Assembly (NCBI GenBank): GCA_030262895.1
Contig: JAJSZW010000031.1
Span: 1-33,662, forward strand
DNA from: Deltaproteobacteria bacterium
Lineage (GTDB): Bacteria > Desulfobacterota > Desulfobacteria > Desulfobacterales > ETH-SRB1
Reading direction: 5' to 3'
Length of the DNA stretch: 33,662 bases
The first letter of the stretch is position 1, and the number at the start of each line of letters is the position of its first letter. The notes below the pieces were generated by a model. The model made no database searches. It saw only the letters and a program-made list of their open reading frames with translations, and had not been told where the DNA came from. The position numbers and the translations under genes were made by a program. Positions 1 through 7,337 of this stretch are shown here, piece after piece.

Positions 1-551
1 ATTGATTTTATTAATTCCGTATTCTTCTTTGCTTTCCATCCAAGAGTAAGGACTCCGTAAGCATAGGAACTATCTGTAAAAATTTTTACCGGAAGATCGG
101 TTCTTTTTAATTCCAGCAAAGCTACTCGAATAGCTTCAAGCTCCGCAATATTGTTGGTTGCAGAACCTATATATTTTGATATCTCCTTTTCATGGCTTCC
201 ATAAAGCAACAAAATACCTATCCCTGAAGGGCCGGGGTTGCCGGAAGATGCCCCGTCTGTGTAGATGCAGATCATATCCTGCTCTACCGGAGGTTGTTTT
301 TCTAATTTCAATACCTTTTTTTTGCTTGTTCTAACCGAATTTTTTTTATTAGAAACTTTTTTATTATCCTCCCGTGGATCAATGGGTTTAACGTTGTCTT
401 TATTCACCCAGTACTCATAATCCTGCTCAAGCTGATACTTGATTAACACTTTGCCGTTTTTAACAATCGGCCGCCCGTTATTGTCGGTATTCAGCCAGAC
501 CTTGTTTTTTCTGAACTTCATACGTTTCCAGCCTGTTTTTTCTTTTTCCAA
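1..551 (-). CDS. Ribonuclease H family protein with N-terminal extension (partial, C-terminus outside window)
   Basis: The protein probably hydrolyses RNA in RNA-DNA hybrids. The RNase HI fold is recognisable from the YTDGASSGNPGP motif (first catalytic Asp), AELEAIRVAL (catalytic Glu) and the FTDSSYA motif (second catalytic Asp). The last catalytic residue would lie beyond base 1. About 90 residues precede the RNase H domain: a WLNTDNNGRPIVKNGK-like segment followed by a Lys/Asn/Ser-rich linker. This extension is not the usual hybrid-binding domain as far as I can tell. The first ATG in frame is at 521, but I prefer a TTG at 551 because an AGGAGA ribosome binding site sits seven bases upstream. 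The RNase H assignment is firm; the exact cellular role and the start are less so. Confidence 0.85.
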   Translation of the reverse strand, partial: MEKEKTGWKRMKFRKNKVWLNTDNNGRPIVKNGKVLIKYQLEQDYEYWVNKDNVKPIDPREDNKKVSNKKNSVRTSKKKVLKLEKQPPVEQDMICIYTDGASSGNPGPSGIGILLLYGSHEKEISKYIGSATNNIAELEAIRVALLELKRTDLPVKIFTDSSYAYGVLTLGWKAKKNTELIKS

Positions 552-574
552 AACAAAGTCTCCTGTAACACTTT

Positions 575-632
575 AGTAGGGGCGATCCTTGTGATCGCCC
601 TGATTAGGGCGAATACAAGATTCGCCCCTACT
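575..632. repeat. 58-bp foldback repeat, copy 1 (AGTAGGGGCGA type)
   Basis: The element begins AGTAGGGGCGATC and ends GATTCGCCCCTACT. It contains two nested hairpin arms (GGGCGATC...GATCGCCC and GGGCGAAT...ATTCGCCC). Its reverse complement matches 31211-31268 at 57 of 58 positions. It lies just upstream of the RNase H gene and downstream of the NamZ-like gene, so it could also act as a transcript-end hairpin. It resembles short palindromic intergenic repeats seen in many bacteria. Confidence 0.9.
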
Positions 633-701
633 TTAAACAAAATCTTGTTTATCCTGTTATCCTGTCAGAATTTTTTCAAAGGGCTAAAGTATTATCAATA
701 T

Positions 702-1880
702 TCAATTACGGTATAGATGGAACATTTTGCTTATTTCAACAAACTCATTTAGATTATCTTGCCAGGATCCTGCTATTTCATCTATATCGTCATTTTTTTC
801 TATGCGCCGCCGTATTTCCTTGTCTCCAATTATAAGGTCTATGGGAAGTCTTTTAGATTCATACTCATAAGGAGGCTGTTTCCACTCGAACTCACCTTTA
901 TGATGGAAACAGACCGACTTGAGTAATTTAATGGAAGTAATATATGGATTAAATTTATTCGGATCAGTTATGTGAATTTGAAATCCTCTGCATAGAGTTC
1001 CCTTCCACTTGTTTGACGTGGGCTCAAATACATTATATCTGAGTATCGCTCCCTCCAATTTGCTGCCCCCAATGTCGGAAAAAACTTTTTCAGCATCAAT
1101 AAAAGGAGCGCCAAAAACCTCAAAAGGCTGGGTTGTTCCCCGCCCCTCAGAAACATTTGTGCCTTCCCAAAGCACCTGGCCAGGATAAACCATTGCAGAT
1201 ATGGTGGTTGGAAGATTTGGTGATGGAGGAATCCAGGGAAGACCAGTATCATTAAAATGCATATTCCTGTCCCAGCCTTTCATCGCAATAACCTCAAGAT
1301 CACAACCTGTTCCATAGTAATTATTGAATAAAAGGGAAAGCTCACCCATTGTCATCCCATGACGCATAGGAATAGGAAAACGCCCTACAAATGACTTGCA
1401 TTCCGACGACAGGCAGTTGCCTTCTACCACAGAGCCGCCGACAGGATTAGGACGGTCAAGAACTACTACTTTTTTGCCGAATTTTTTTGCGGCTTCAAGA
1501 CAGTAGGACATCGTATAAATGAAAGTATAAACACGGGTTCCGACATCCTGCAGGTCAATAATAAGCAGATCAATGGGATCAAACATTTCTTTTAAGGGTA
1601 TTCGAGTTTGGCCGTAAAGGCTGAAAACAGGAATCTTTAATATCGAATCAATCATATCTTCCGACTCAATCATGTTGTCCTGTTTTTCAGCAAAAAAACC
1701 GTGCTGCGGTGAATATAATGCAGCAAGCTGACCGGGCATCTTTAAATTAATTAATTCGCTTGCATGGCGAAAATTCCTGTCCACTGAAGCGGAATTGCTT
1801 AATAACCCCAAACGGCAACCCAATATCCATTTGGGGGGGGACTCAATAAATCTTTCAAGACCTGTTTGAACGTAGATCAT
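702..1880 (-). CDS. DUF1343 / NamZ-like exo-beta-N-acetylmuramidase
   Basis: This 392-residue protein belongs to the DUF1343 family, whose characterised member NamZ removes terminal N-acetylmuramic acid from peptidoglycan fragments. Family hallmarks visible here are GLLSNSASVDRNFRH (about residues 25-39), LYSPQHGFFAEKQDNM (55-70), LIIDLQDVGTRVYTFIYTM (about 105-124) and VLDRPNPVGG (about 139-148). Length is normal for the catalytic region. No signal peptide is seen at the N-terminus, so the enzyme is predicted to be cytoplasmic, unlike the secreted Bacillus enzyme; it may act on recycled muropeptides. The ATG at 1880 has AAAGGA about ten bases upstream. The gene stands alone on the minus strand. 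Family assignment is strong; activity is inferred. Confidence 0.85.
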   Translation of the reverse strand: MIYVQTGLERFIESPPKWILGCRLGLLSNSASVDRNFRHASELINLKMPGQLAALYSPQHGFFAEKQDNMIESEDMIDSILKIPVFSLYGQTRIPLKEMFDPIDLLIIDLQDVGTRVYTFIYTMSYCLEAAKKFGKKVVVLDRPNPVGGSVVEGNCLSSECKSFVGRFPIPMRHGMTMGELSLLFNNYYGTGCDLEVIAMKGWDRNMHFNDTGLPWIPPSPNLPTTISAMVYPGQVLWEGTNVSEGRGTTQPFEVFGAPFIDAEKVFSDIGGSKLEGAILRYNVFEPTSNKWKGTLCRGFQIHITDPNKFNPYITSIKLLKSVCFHHKGEFEWKQPPYEYESKRLPIDLIIGDKEIRRRIEKNDDIDEIAGSWQDNLNEFVEISKMFHLYRN

Positions 1881-2075
1881 CTATCTAATATCCTTTAATT
1901 TCGGGCATAGTTCTAAGTTCGGCCAATAACAACTGTGCATGTCATAGTCGATTTTGGATTGGTATGCATTCCCACGCTGGAGCATGGGAACGAGAAATTT
2001 TATAACAAAAAGACAGAGCGAAGCGATTCCACAAATATTCAATTTTCAGTATTCAATTTTCAATTTCTTTGGTTT
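1881..2075. repeat. Intergenic gap with short palindrome and AT-rich direct repeats
   Basis: Bases 1966-1993 form an imperfect hairpin (CATTCCCACGCT/AGCATGGGAACG) of a type that recurs as a dispersed repeat in many proteobacterial genomes. Bases 2037-2048 and 2051-2062 are identical copies of ATTCAATTTTCA. The hairpin could also terminate a transcript, but no clear T-run follows it. No gene is supported in this gap. Confidence 0.5.
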
Positions 2076-3461
2076 TCAATTTTTTTCAAGCCTTGCAACC
2101 GACTCTATGTGATATGTATGCGGAAACATATCAACCGGCTGCACTTCCAATACTTTGTAATTGTCTTTCATCATACCGAGATCCCTTGCCATTGTCGCTG
2201 GATTACAGGAAACATAGATAATTTTAGCCGGAGCCATATCAAGAATCTGTTTAACCACATTCTTATGCATCCCTGTCCTTGGGGGATCAATTATCATAAC
2301 ATCCGGCTTTTTTACATGTTCAAGACAATCCTTTATATCGCCAAGGATAAAACGACAATTTGAAATTCCATTATCTCGACAATTAGCTTCAGCGTCCTGT
2401 ACTGCACTTTTAGAAATTTCTATTCCTGTCAACTCCTTTGCTGAATCAGCAAGAAAAATAGCTATCGTGCCTGCTCCGCTGTAAAGGTCAACAACATACT
2501 CTTCCCCCGACAGTCCGGCGTATTCCTTGACTTTTTTGTACAATATCTCAGCGCCCGATGTATTAGTCTGAAAAAAGGAATTTGCGGATATTTTAAACTC
2601 AAATAGAGCGATTTTTTCCTTTATAAATGGACTGCCTGCAAGAAGTATCTCATACTCTCCAACAGCAATGCCTGCCTTGCGTGTATTTATATTGTTTATT
2701 ACAGACACGATTTCCGGGTATTTGGCTGTTAACAAGTCGGATAACGGCTTGACAATCTTGTTGGATTCTTCCGCAGTTACTATATTTACCATCCACTGGT
2801 CATAAGCCGCAGAATGTCTCAGCATAACAAAACGCCAGAAGCCGATGTGGCTTCGAAGCCCGTATACCGGAACATTTGACTCCTTGATATAGGTTCTAAC
2901 ATCATCGAGAATATTATTTCCAAGCGCGGGTTGAAGCAGGCATTTTTTGGTATCCAGCACCTTGTGAAAAGTTCCCGGCACATGAAGCCCAAGAGCAAAA
3001 TTTAAATCTAAATTTTCCATGCCCATCTCATCAGGCATAAGCCATCTCCTGTCTGAGCAGGAAAACTCCATCTTGTTTCTGTATCCATAAATCAGCTTCG
3101 ATGGTATTGTGGAATGGACGGTCACTCCCTTTATCATCCCAATATGCTCAAGTGAATCAACAACATGCTGTTGTTTGTAATCAAGTTGTTTGTCATATTT
3201 TAAAAATTGCCACTTGCATCCTCCGCACTGGCCGCTGTATATACAGGGAGGGTTTATCCTGAATGGTGATTCATCAACTATCTCGACAACACGGGCAACA
3301 GCAAAGTTCTTCTTTTTTTTTATTATGCGGGCAGTTACAATATCTAACGGAACGGTATGGTCGACAAAAACAGTGAACCCGTCTTTGCGTGCAATTCCTT
3401 TTCCGCCAAATGCCAGTTCGGAAATTTCAAGTTTAAGTTCTTGTCCTTTTTTAACAGACAT
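2076..3461 (-). CDS. rlmD: 23S rRNA (uracil-C5)-methyltransferase RlmD (RumA type)
   Basis: This 461-residue enzyme transfers a methyl group from S-adenosylmethionine to C5 of a uridine in 23S rRNA. It has an N-terminal TRAM RNA-binding region (about 1-60). Four cysteines placed as in the RumA 4Fe-4S site are C73, C79, C82 and C174. The SAM-binding motif VVDLYSGAGT is at about 324-333 and the DPPR motif at 393-396. The catalytic cysteine is C420 in VSCNP. Length matches the family. The ATG at 3461 is preceded by AAAGGA. It is divergent from the hydrolase gene, with 49 bases between them. RlmC or TrmA-like specificity cannot be excluded from sequence alone, but the TRAM domain and iron-sulfur cysteines favour RumA. 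Confidence 0.9.
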   Translation of the reverse strand: MSVKKGQELKLEISELAFGGKGIARKDGFTVFVDHTVPLDIVTARIIKKKKNFAVARVVEIVDESPFRINPPCIYSGQCGGCKWQFLKYDKQLDYKQQHVVDSLEHIGMIKGVTVHSTIPSKLIYGYRNKMEFSCSDRRWLMPDEMGMENLDLNFALGLHVPGTFHKVLDTKKCLLQPALGNNILDDVRTYIKESNVPVYGLRSHIGFWRFVMLRHSAAYDQWMVNIVTAEESNKIVKPLSDLLTAKYPEIVSVINNINTRKAGIAVGEYEILLAGSPFIKEKIALFEFKISANSFFQTNTSGAEILYKKVKEYAGLSGEEYVVDLYSGAGTIAIFLADSAKELTGIEISKSAVQDAEANCRDNGISNCRFILGDIKDCLEHVKKPDVMIIDPPRTGMHKNVVKQILDMAPAKIIYVSCNPATMARDLGMMKDNYKVLEVQPVDMFPHTYHIESVARLEKN

Positions 3462-3510
3462 ATATAATCCTTTAACGCAATAGTTATGAAATTAAAAAAT
3501 AAGTAGATAG

Positions 3511-4254
3511 ATGATTATACCTAAAACAGAAATAAATTCAATCTGCAAAAAAATCTCGTTCAAGTCCAATGGTTTTCTTATTAAAGGAACTCTGCACCTG
3601 CCTGAGTTAAAGTGCCCTCCAGTCGTAATCGGAGTCCACGGACTTTTCAGCGACAGCAGCTCTCCCAAACAAATAGAACCGGCGAAAAAATGTAATGCAC
3701 TGAATATTGCATTTTTCAGATTCGACCATCGAGGATGCGGGGAGAGCGAAGGTGTATTTAGAGACGTTACTTCTTTTGATGCCCGGCAAAGTGATCTTAT
3801 CAATGCCGTAAAAACCGTTTATTCAAGAAATGACACAGGAAACAGGATCGGACTTTTTGGAAGCAGCCTGGGAGGAACTCTTTGCATATCTGTTGTAAAC
3901 ACTCTAAAGATAGAAGCTCTTGTTACCTTTGCCGCACCTGTACGAAGCAAACCATTAATAGAAGCGCTTGATAAATCAAACCATCTAAATGGTCTTCCGC
4001 TATCATTCTATAAAACAAATCTTAATTTTGACATTTCAGACAAGCTGCCGGATATTCATAATATTTTAATATTTCATGGAGATTCCGACAAAATAGTACC
4101 GCTATCAGATGCAAATGAGATATATTCAAAAGCTGGGAATCCCAAAAAATTAATCATACAATATCAAGGTGATCATCGCATGAGCAACAAAGACCACCAA
4201 ACACAGTTTTTAAATGAGTCTGCCCTCTGGTTCAAAAAAAGATTTGCGACTTAA
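3511..4254 (+). CDS. Alpha/beta hydrolase (serine hydrolase)
   Basis: This is a 247-residue single-domain alpha/beta hydrolase, probably a cytoplasmic esterase or peptidase-like enzyme of unknown substrate. It shows the oxyanion strand VIGVHGLFSD (about 39-48), a conserved FDHRGCGESEG loop (71-81), the nucleophile elbow GSSLGG with Ser119, the acid in HGDSDKIVP (Asp193) and the catalytic His222 in GDHRM. There is no signal peptide. It is the only plus-strand gene in the left half and runs convergently into the SagB-type nitroreductase gene, with 12 bases between their ends. No strong ribosome binding site precedes the ATG. The fold is certain; the specific function is unknown. Confidence 0.85.
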   Translation: MIIPKTEINSICKKISFKSNGFLIKGTLHLPELKCPPVVIGVHGLFSDSSSPKQIEPAKKCNALNIAFFRFDHRGCGESEGVFRDVTSFDARQSDLINAVKTVYSRNDTGNRIGLFGSSLGGTLCISVVNTLKIEALVTFAAPVRSKPLIEALDKSNHLNGLPLSFYKTNLNFDISDKLPDIHNILIFHGDSDKIVPLSDANEIYSKAGNPKKLIIQYQGDHRMSNKDHQTQFLNESALWFKKRFAT

Positions 4255-4266
4255 CAGGGGTGCCGG

Positions 4267-4983
4267 TCATTCAGATGAAAGCTTCCCAACCGGCATGATG
4301 CATAGGGGGTATTCATATAAATCAAACTTCATAATTCTTTTGAGCTCATTATCATTAAAAGCCCCAATAACCAGTGTCCCAAGCTTTAAAGAAACAGCCT
4401 GCAAATAAATATTCTGGGCAGCATGCCCAACTTCAATGAAGACATATCTTATTCCTCTTTCCCCATACTTGACCGTTGTCCGCTCATAAATTGCACAAAA
4501 AACAATTACCGCAGCAGCATCACTTATCGGACTCTGATTTAAAGAAGCTCTGCAAACTTCAGCCCTTTTGTCACCATCAACAATCTTAACAAGGGTATTC
4601 TCATGTGGCCTGTATTTATAAATACCCTGGGAAAGATCTTTCACTCTTCCTGCAACAATATAAATTTCCAACGGGTAAAGCGCTCCTGCAGAGGGAGTTG
4701 TTCTGTATCCTCTTGAATCTGTAATTCCTTGAGCTGCCCATAAAAGCTGTGATATTTCGGCAAGAGATAATGGTTCATTTGAATAGCTTCTGATAGACCT
4801 TCTTTTTAATAATGCCATTTCAACCGATGTATTGCCGTCATAATAAGGGGCTGGTAATTTTATAATTCCCGAGGAGTTATTCATAGACATTGCTTCACAT
4901 CTCCCTATTGGAAATACTGTTAAGATAAATATTATAACTGCTGCTAAATAATAAACCTTTATGCTATTATAACACTGTCTCAA
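4267..4983 (-). CDS. Exported SagB/ThcOx-type nitroreductase-family flavoprotein
   Basis: This 238-residue protein has a nitroreductase fold of the SagB-type dehydrogenase subgroup, expected to bind FMN. Diagnostic stretches are LLKRRSIRSYSNEPLSL (about 58-74), LLWAAQGIT, and TTPSAGALYPLEIYIVAG (about 95-112). Family members oxidise azoline rings in peptide toxins, but many stand-alone members have no known substrate. The N-terminus contains a hydrophobic segment (about 11-27) ending VFPIGRCEA, which looks like a signal peptide; the Cys lacks a good lipobox. The start is a TTG at 4983, chosen because GAGGG lies seven bases upstream and it gives the complete signal peptide. The first ATG would remove it. 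No cyclodehydratase or protease partner is in the window. Confidence 0.8.
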   Translation of the reverse strand: MRQCYNSIKVYYLAAVIIFILTVFPIGRCEAMSMNNSSGIIKLPAPYYDGNTSVEMALLKRRSIRSYSNEPLSLAEISQLLWAAQGITDSRGYRTTPSAGALYPLEIYIVAGRVKDLSQGIYKYRPHENTLVKIVDGDKRAEVCRASLNQSPISDAAAVIVFCAIYERTTVKYGERGIRYVFIEVGHAAQNIYLQAVSLKLGTLVIGAFNDNELKRIMKFDLYEYPLCIMPVGKLSSE

Positions 4984-5060
4984 AAAAAGCCCTCGCTTTC
5001 TCTCAGTGAATCTATGCGTTTATTTTATAAAGCTAACGTCTTACGATAATTAATAATATT

Positions 5061-5138
5061 ATGCGTATAAAAAATATGGCCGAACAAATGAATGAACGCG
5101 GTGGCAACAGAAGAAAAGATTGGAGCTGCGGAATGTAA
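5061..5138 (+). CDS. Possible 25-residue peptide gene (speculative)
   Basis: A small open frame between the SagB-type gene and tmcB encodes a peptide ending GGNRRKDWSCGM. Its stop lies three bases before the perfect terminator hairpin at 5142-5179, which is what draws attention to it. Against it: no convincing ribosome binding site precedes the ATG at 5061 or the internal ATGs at 5076 and 5088. It is divergent from the SagB-type gene. If real it could be a small modified-peptide precursor, but I do not recognise the family. Confidence 0.2.
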   Translation: MRIKNMAEQMNERGGNRRKDWSCGM

Positions 5139-5141
5139 CTA

Positions 5142-5179
5142 AAAGGCCAGGCTCTAAATAATGTTGGAGCCTGGCCTTT
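5142..5179. terminator. Perfect 13-bp stem terminator, probably bidirectional
   Basis: Bases 5142-5154 (AAAGGCCAGGCTC) pair perfectly with 5167-5179 (GAGCCTGGCCTTT) around a 12-base loop. On the minus strand the stem is followed by TTTTAG, fitting a terminator 33 bases beyond the stop of tmcB. On the plus strand TTTATATAA follows, so it could also end a transcript coming from the left. Confidence 0.8.
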
Positions 5180-5211
5180 ATATAATATATTACGGCTGTA
5201 AAAGCATGATT

Positions 5212-6564
5212 TTATTCAGCCTCCTCTTCCTTTGGTTTTAGGTGCTCGGGAATCTCCATTGCCTCAATCAAAAGCTCACTAAAAAATTTGACGTGCATTC
5301 CAAGCTTGTATTTATCAACGATATCCTCAACACCACTATGGCAGTTGTGGCAAGGCGTTACAATAGTATGAGCACCGGTTCTTTTAAAATTCTCTGACTG
5401 CAATCTAGCGCTCTGGACCCGAAGTTTCTTCCATGGCGGGCCGCAGTTAATGGTCCCTCCGCCTGCATTGCAGCAAAACGCATGCCTGTCATTTGGGATA
5501 AGATCTACAAAATTTTCACACACCGCGCTCATAATATACTGCAGTTTTGAGCCCAATCCCGCGTTTCTTATAACGTTGCACGGGTACTGCGAAGTAATAG
5601 GGCCTTCGGCTTTTTTTGCTATCTTTATTCGGCCGCTTTTTATCAGATCATAATAAAATTCTATTGCATGAACTATCGGTATGGGGGGCTTCATCCATCC
5701 CATCCAGGTTGGGCCGTCATATTGAGCCCCCCTGAAAGCATGGCCGCATTCACCCATAACTATTTTTTTGACCTTGAGCCTTTGAGCTGTTTCATGATGA
5801 AGCCTTTCCACTCTGGCCATGATCTCAAAGTCCCCTGAATACATAGCCATATTACTGTTATCCCATCCGGCAGTGGCAGGCATTGTCCAGTCAAGACCTG
5901 CAACCTTCATGATTACCGTGATATTGCCAAGAAGCTGGGCTAAAAATTTTGGCTCAGGACCAATAACTGAATACATAATTTCAGCGCCTTCTTTTTCAAG
6001 TGGCAAACGAGCGCTTGGCACATATCCCTGTGCTTCTTCTTCCTGCCACTGGAGGGTGTCTATCCATTCATCCGGTTTTACCCACATCTGGTTCATTGTG
6101 GCAGCATGACTATGAACCGTATCTTGCAGGTAAAGAGGCACCATTCCCAGTTTTGCGCATATCCGCCGGACCACAAGAAGCATGTAGGCAATATCGATTC
6201 CAAATGGACAATACATACCGCAGCGACGGCAAAGATTACATTCCGTATGGGCGATTTGAGAACATCTTTTGATAAATGCGGCGTCAACCTTTCCTTTCTT
6301 TTCTAACATTACCCATATTGTATCTTTTACCTTTGTAACCGGAGCAAAACTTACATCCCGGTCGTTAGAAAGATACCAATGACATGCTTCTGCGCATAAC
6401 CCGCAGTGAATACAGGTGTTAACATAAGTCCATAAACGACCGCCGGTTTCTTTATCTATAACTTCATTTATAACTTTTTCTATCTCTTCCTCGGTAAGCC
6501 TTGCTTCACACTGATCCAAGGCATCATCCACTACCGGTTCTCTTTTGACAATTGTGGGTTTCAT
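5212..6564 (-). CDS. tmcB: TmcB-like iron-sulfur subunit (HdrD/HmcF-like) of transmembrane redox complex
   Basis: This 450-residue cytoplasmic iron-sulfur protein carries two 4Fe-4S ferredoxin motifs: C51, C54, C57, C61 and C109, C112, C115, C119. It also has CCG-like cysteine regions of heterodisulfide-reductase type, with C273 in GECGHAF, C364-C365 in FCCNAGGG, and C405 and C408 in PCHNCHS. In sulfate reducers, TmcB passes electrons between membrane cytochrome b (TmcC) and a cytoplasmic acceptor thought to feed sulfate respiration. It is the last gene of tmcD-tmcC-tmcB, 35 bases after tmcC. An AAGGAG site sits six bases before the ATG. The assignment rests on the domain pattern plus the neighbouring cytochrome b and Trp-rich repeat protein; HmcF or DsrK relatives are the main alternative. 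Confidence 0.82.
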   Translation of the reverse strand: MKPTIVKREPVVDDALDQCEARLTEEEIEKVINEVIDKETGGRLWTYVNTCIHCGLCAEACHWYLSNDRDVSFAPVTKVKDTIWVMLEKKGKVDAAFIKRCSQIAHTECNLCRRCGMYCPFGIDIAYMLLVVRRICAKLGMVPLYLQDTVHSHAATMNQMWVKPDEWIDTLQWQEEEAQGYVPSARLPLEKEGAEIMYSVIGPEPKFLAQLLGNITVIMKVAGLDWTMPATAGWDNSNMAMYSGDFEIMARVERLHHETAQRLKVKKIVMGECGHAFRGAQYDGPTWMGWMKPPIPIVHAIEFYYDLIKSGRIKIAKKAEGPITSQYPCNVIRNAGLGSKLQYIMSAVCENFVDLIPNDRHAFCCNAGGGTINCGPPWKKLRVQSARLQSENFKRTGAHTIVTPCHNCHSGVEDIVDKYKLGMHVKFFSELLIEAMEIPEHLKPKEEEAE

Positions 6565-6599
6565 AATATTCTCCTTAACATTGTATTGCTGTTAAATTC

Positions 6600-7247
6600 T
6601 TACCAATCCTTTGAATTCTTTACATGACCTTGTTCACTCCCGAAATATGCTCTTGTAAAAACAAAGAAGAGCATGTGGCTTAGCCTTGTAAAAGGAATGG
6701 CTATCAGCATGATCTCACCTGCAAGGATGTGAATTATCAGTATGGTTTTATAGGCAAATAATTGATGGTATGCAATGAAGCCCGTTATAAACGGAAGAGC
6801 GGTAATTGCCAGCAGAAGATAGTCAGAACCATCTGTAACATTTTGAACCACGGGATCTGTTAATCTTCTATATAAGAAAAAGATACACCCGATAATAACT
6901 ACGATTGTCATCCAGTCTGCGATCCCGTCCGGAATATTAAACCAGCTTATATTCCACGATTCATCCAATAGAACAAGATGAGCCAAAAGAAAAACAGGCG
7001 TAAGTATTAAACAAATATGAAAAGCAAAAGAGACTATAGTAAAAATTGGTCTTTTTTGCATATACTGATTATTAAATGGTATTACCCAGTGCACAAGAGA
7101 AGCTAAACTGTGCTTTAATGACATATGCGGAAACACAACATTCTCCTTTTTACAGTCAGACAACATTTTGTATATTCTATACAGGCTTCCGCCGATAAAA
7201 ATTATAAAGGCTAACCATACCAGCGGCCCGCTAACAAATTCATACAT
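6600..7247 (-). CDS. tmcC: TmcC-like membrane cytochrome b subunit
   Basis: This 215-residue protein has about five membrane segments (near 8-28, 68-90, 112-127, 142-160 and 168-198). Histidines within or next to them (H77, H90, H161, H173, H191) are candidate ligands for two b-type hemes. This matches the NarI/DsrM-like cytochrome b fold, here of the Tmc type. It should move electrons across the membrane between a periplasmic cytochrome c and the cytoplasmic TmcB. A purine-rich GGGGGGAAAG precedes the ATG. It lies between tmcD and tmcB in one operon. No gene for the periplasmic tetraheme cytochrome TmcA is in this window. Confidence 0.82.
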   Translation of the reverse strand: MYEFVSGPLVWLAFIIFIGGSLYRIYKMLSDCKKENVVFPHMSLKHSLASLVHWVIPFNNQYMQKRPIFTIVSFAFHICLILTPVFLLAHLVLLDESWNISWFNIPDGIADWMTIVVIIGCIFFLYRRLTDPVVQNVTDGSDYLLLAITALPFITGFIAYHQLFAYKTILIIHILAGEIMLIAIPFTRLSHMLFFVFTRAYFGSEQGHVKNSKDW

Positions 7248-7337
7248 TTGCTTTCCCCCCTTTGAAAATATTATTTACAAAATTTAGCTTTATATTTATT
7301 TTATTAAATAAAAACGCTACTTATTATTAACCTAATT
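7248..7337. other. AT-rich tmcD-tmcC spacer
   Basis: This 90-base spacer is very AT-rich and holds the tmcC ribosome binding site. I see no hairpin or promoter that would separate the two genes, so co-transcription is likely. Confidence 0.4.

Noticed and set aside
575..632. CRISPR-like repeat
   Set aside because: The palindromic units are not regularly spaced with unique spacers; the second copy is 30 kb away and inverted.
1935..2363. 142-residue plus-strand ORF
   Set aside because: It overlaps the rlmD 3' end on the opposite strand, has no family resemblance and is composed of reverse-complement coding and repeat sequence.
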